This document shows, one piece after another, positions 11,598-13,753 of a stretch of 13,753 nucleotides of DNA. The notes beneath the pieces were generated by a model. That model had not been told where the DNA came from. It saw only the letters and a list, made by a program, of their open reading frames with translations, and made no database searches. Positions within the stretch are counted from its first letter, which is position 1; the number at the start of each line of letters is the position of its first letter. Origin of the DNA: Echinococcus granulosus (lineage: Eukaryota; Platyhelminthes; Cestoda; Cyclophyllidea; Taeniidae); assembly GCF_000524195.1 (NCBI RefSeq), contig NW_020170454.1, forward strand, positions 356,754 through 370,506. The letters run 5' to 3'. The translations under genes were made by a program, and so were the position numbers.

Positions 11598-12762
11598 ACC
11601 GCTTAATTGCAGAATGGCTCAATATGCGCTGGCTAGACAAAACTTCAGTAGAGCATACGTCAGTTTGTCTTACCTCACAACTTCAAATAAAAGTGAAACA
11701 CTAAGTATAATGGTGCGGTCTGAATAAATGTATCTCGCGTCTACGGTCAGTTAAACCACTCTGTTGGGTTTCGACAGTCATTGGTCAACGAATGACAACA
11801 AACACTGCTCGGCGGTAGGGTGGAAACAATAATGGATTGGCAGATACTTGTAGTGGCTAGATGGGACTGGCATTATCAGGACAGCTGCAGTGCTGCGCAT
11901 TCTTCTACACCACATTTTCGTTGAAATGTCACCTGCCTAGCAGTCTGCAACGGATAGGGCCTACGACTTGCTCCATACCTTACTCTTTACAATATAATGG
12001 AATATATGAAGGAAGAGCCCAATTAACCGAGTCTTCCGGTATCATCTAGCCCCGTCATCAGAGGATGAAAGGAATAAATGATCTGTCGATGATGACAAAG
12101 AAGGATGTTGGAGGCTCGAACGGAGATGAAAAACATGTAAGTAATGGGGACTAATTGACCGAGTCAATCACTGCCGGTAACTGCAGACACAGAGGGACGT
12201 GGAGAATGCCTGCGCATATCGAGCAGGAATCTAACGACGTCATTTATGAGCACAAGAGTTGCCAGGACTGGACTTGTGTAAATGTCGTTAATCTAACTCA
12301 GGAGAGCATTCAACTAGTCGAATTCTGCATGCATGTACGAATGTTGTGCACTAAATGCTGTTAAAGTAAGCTTGTTGGGGTCAATTCTCTGGTGATGGGT
12401 ACCAGATCCCAGTACTGGACTTTGAAACAGTTAACAGTAATATTCTAGGACATTTCATTCGAAGCTCCTTGATCACGGCCTATAAAATAAATATTGTGAG
12501 CCTACAGAGAGAAGATTCCACGTCTTAGATTGTACAAACAACTTCGGGATCGCTAGCAGCTAACTATGCCTCGGCTGTATGCATGCAAAAAGCAAAATCA
12601 TGACAGGAAGACTGGTCATTGCATATACCGGAAGAGCATTTAAAATCAACATAAACCTTCCAGCCGTTACTAAGAGTTCCACAGTTTGAACAAACATAGC
12701 GATAAATCAGAAACACATTATTTAGTAGAATCATTGAGTATGTCCATTTGACTTATAAGCCA
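11598..12762. other. Gene-free stretch with weak short repeats
   Basis: Short frames at 11861-12049 and 12155-12364 on the plus strand have no recognised motif. The phrase AATTRACCGAGTC occurs at 12021-12033 and 12153-12165, each followed within about 15 bases by CCGGTA. A shorter match lies at 11593-11601. This may be trace evidence of an old duplication. No other structure was seen. Confidence 0.45.
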
Positions 12763-12836
12763 ATCTCAAATCCCCTCAAATAGGGCAGTAGATAGATGAA
12801 GTGAGTTTCGTTTAGTCACGGCTAACAAAGAAAAAG
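12763..12836 (+). repeat. Diverged dispersed repeat, copy 1
   Basis: This copy shares ordered blocks with the sequence at 13006-13083: ATCTCAAAT, then GGGC, then TGAG, then a run containing TTAGTCAC, GCTA and CAAAGA. About 25 of 30 bases match in the last part (12802-12831). Small indels separate the blocks. The orientation is the same as copy 2. The family is unknown. Confidence 0.5.
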
Positions 12837-13005
12837 TCAACCAACAATTCGTCTTGCATTTTGCATCACATTGAAGAAGTAAATGCATATTATTCAAATC
12901 CCTCAAAGATCAACTTCTTTGACTCACAGGCTAATTTAAAATTGATTTTACTTGGGCATTATGGCTATAAATTGAAAAAATTTATTTAAATATCTCCTCA
13001 TTTGT

Positions 13006-13083
13006 ATCTCAAATTTGCCATATTTTGGGCTCTGGAAGGATAAAATTGAGCTTTGCTTAGTCACTGCTACCAAAGACAGAGCC
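13006..13083 (+). repeat. Diverged dispersed repeat, copy 2
   Basis: This is the partner of the copy at 12763-12836, offset by 243 bases at its left end and 245 bases near the TGAG block. The similarity does not clearly continue beyond either copy. Two separate insertions or a decayed duplication are therefore both possible, rather than a regular satellite. It lies just upstream of the pol remnant. Confidence 0.5.
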
Positions 13084-13145
13084 TCGGCCCCTGGTACACG
13101 TGTAATACTTACGTTGTTTTAATGTGCCTTTTAGGGAGGGGGTAA

Positions 13146-13753
13146 CCCGGAAATTCGAATCTGGTGAGAGGGTCGTCGCCTTCCGTGCCTAGTTGCGATT
13201 GCGATTCTTCCCCGCCCTAAACATTGTACCTTTCCTCCCAATCTTGACCCTTTAATAAAAATGCCAAAACCAAATCAACCGGGCTGTTCTAGGAACACTA
13301 GGAACAGGGTAGAGGAGACCCTGCCAGACATTGGAGAAATGCGCAAATTACTGATCTTGATACGGCTTTGATACACGAGAAGTTTCTGGCATCCTCGCAT
13401 AGGTCTCCGTCGGAAGAGATAACGTCGACCAGCAAGGCGGCTAGATGGAGCTAGCAAAAATGGTAGAGACCTTCTCTAGAGGATGAGATTTTATGGTACC
13501 AAGAAGGTGTTTACTCTCCCGGGCGTCTAGTAGTTCCTGGATCACTAGCGCAAACAGTTCTGCAAGAGTTACACGAGCAACTCGGCCACGTGGGTGAAAA
13601 GTAGATGTTAGACGCCTCGAGCAAGAGATACTGGTGGCCTTCGCTTACCTTAGATGCTCGGGATTTCTGCCAGACGGTTGCTTCAGTTTTCTTCAATTGG
13701 TGGATTTGCAAGCATGGAGTGTCCGAATCCGTTCATAGCGACCAAGATCCTAA
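13146..13753 (+). pseudogene. Ty3/gypsy-type retrotransposon pol remnant (linker and integrase)
   Basis: This is a decayed, partial pol that continues past the right edge. At 13146-13166 a PGNSNLV-like reading may be the end of the RNase H region; this part is weak. From 13168 to about 13320 the frame is open and has linker-like features, including NQP and EET. Near 13317-13326 it shifts by one base into the frame that holds RHWRNAQ, then LWYQEG and RLVVPGSL. The integrase zinc-binding domain follows, with HEQLGH (13572-13589), RYWWPSL and FCQT, where Cys is at 13668-13670. The second Cys of the C-x2-C pair is missing. The frame then passes directly to FFNWW and HSDQ, which in this family belong to the catalytic core around the second Asp. 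The first catalytic Asp and its surroundings are absent, so an internal deletion is inferred. In-frame stops lie at 13452, 13464 and 13602. The copy cannot encode a working enzyme. Confidence 0.85.
13572..13670 (+). other. Integrase H2C2 zinc-binding domain, incomplete
   Basis: The two His codons are at 13572-13574 and 13587-13589 (H-x4-H). The conserved RYWWP block and the first Cys at 13668-13670 follow with normal family spacing. A TAG stop at 13602-13604 interrupts the domain. The fourth zinc ligand is lost where the sequence jumps to core-domain residues. Confidence 0.8.

Noticed and set aside
12154..12168. 6-bp stem hairpin inside one AATTGACCGAGTC copy
   Set aside because: The stem is too short to stand out from background.
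12155..12364. Cys- and His-containing 69-codon frame that could suggest a zinc-binding protein
   Set aside because: Cys and His spacing matches no known finger. There are no splice signals or homologous features.
13133..13259. Possible polypurine tract (AGGGAGGGGG) followed by an LTR with an AATAAA signal
   Set aside because: The following DNA reads better as a pol linker, open in one frame from 13168 and continuing into integrase. An LTR upstream of integrase would also require a rearranged element. No second LTR copy is visible.

Overview
This window looks like eukaryotic, gene-poor DNA, most probably from a flatworm and perhaps a tapeworm. That placement is inference. It rests on long A+T-rich stretches without long open frames, scattered short simple repeats, a decayed Ty3/gypsy-type pol fragment at the right edge that resembles the elements common in helminth genomes, and one candidate gene piece with a very short intron of the kind known in tapeworms. 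No bacterial operons, tRNA or rRNA genes, CRISPR arrays or complete protein-coding genes were found.

Layout from left to right. Positions 1-5116 hold nothing recognisable as a gene, apart from a degenerate ATCC-type simple repeat (2208-2242) and a short AT hairpin (4163-4180). Positions 5117-5636 hold the best coding candidate: two plus-strand open blocks in one frame, separated by a 69-base stretch with good splice donor and acceptor sequences, and ending at a strong GTGAGT donor. The protein family is not recognised. Positions 5637-10409 hold only short, random-looking open frames. A perfect seven-copy GGAC microsatellite lies at 10410-10437. Two perfect hairpins sit back to back at 11561-11597. 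Two diverged copies of a roughly 75-base sequence lie about 244 bases apart at 12763-12836 and 13006-13083.

The right end, about 13146-13753, is a broken plus-strand retrotransposon pol. It runs from a possible RNase H-integrase linker through the integrase zinc-binding domain (H-x4-H and the first Cys of the C-x2-C pair). It then jumps across an internal deletion to the part of the catalytic core around the second Asp. It carries a frameshift and three in-frame stops, and the window ends inside it.

The genes do not form a visible pathway. The simplest reading is an intergenic or large intronic region that contains one or two exons of an unidentified gene and old repeat debris. I saw no convincing undescribed system. 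The items most worth checking are the two-exon candidate, the integrase deletion junction and the paired hairpins.
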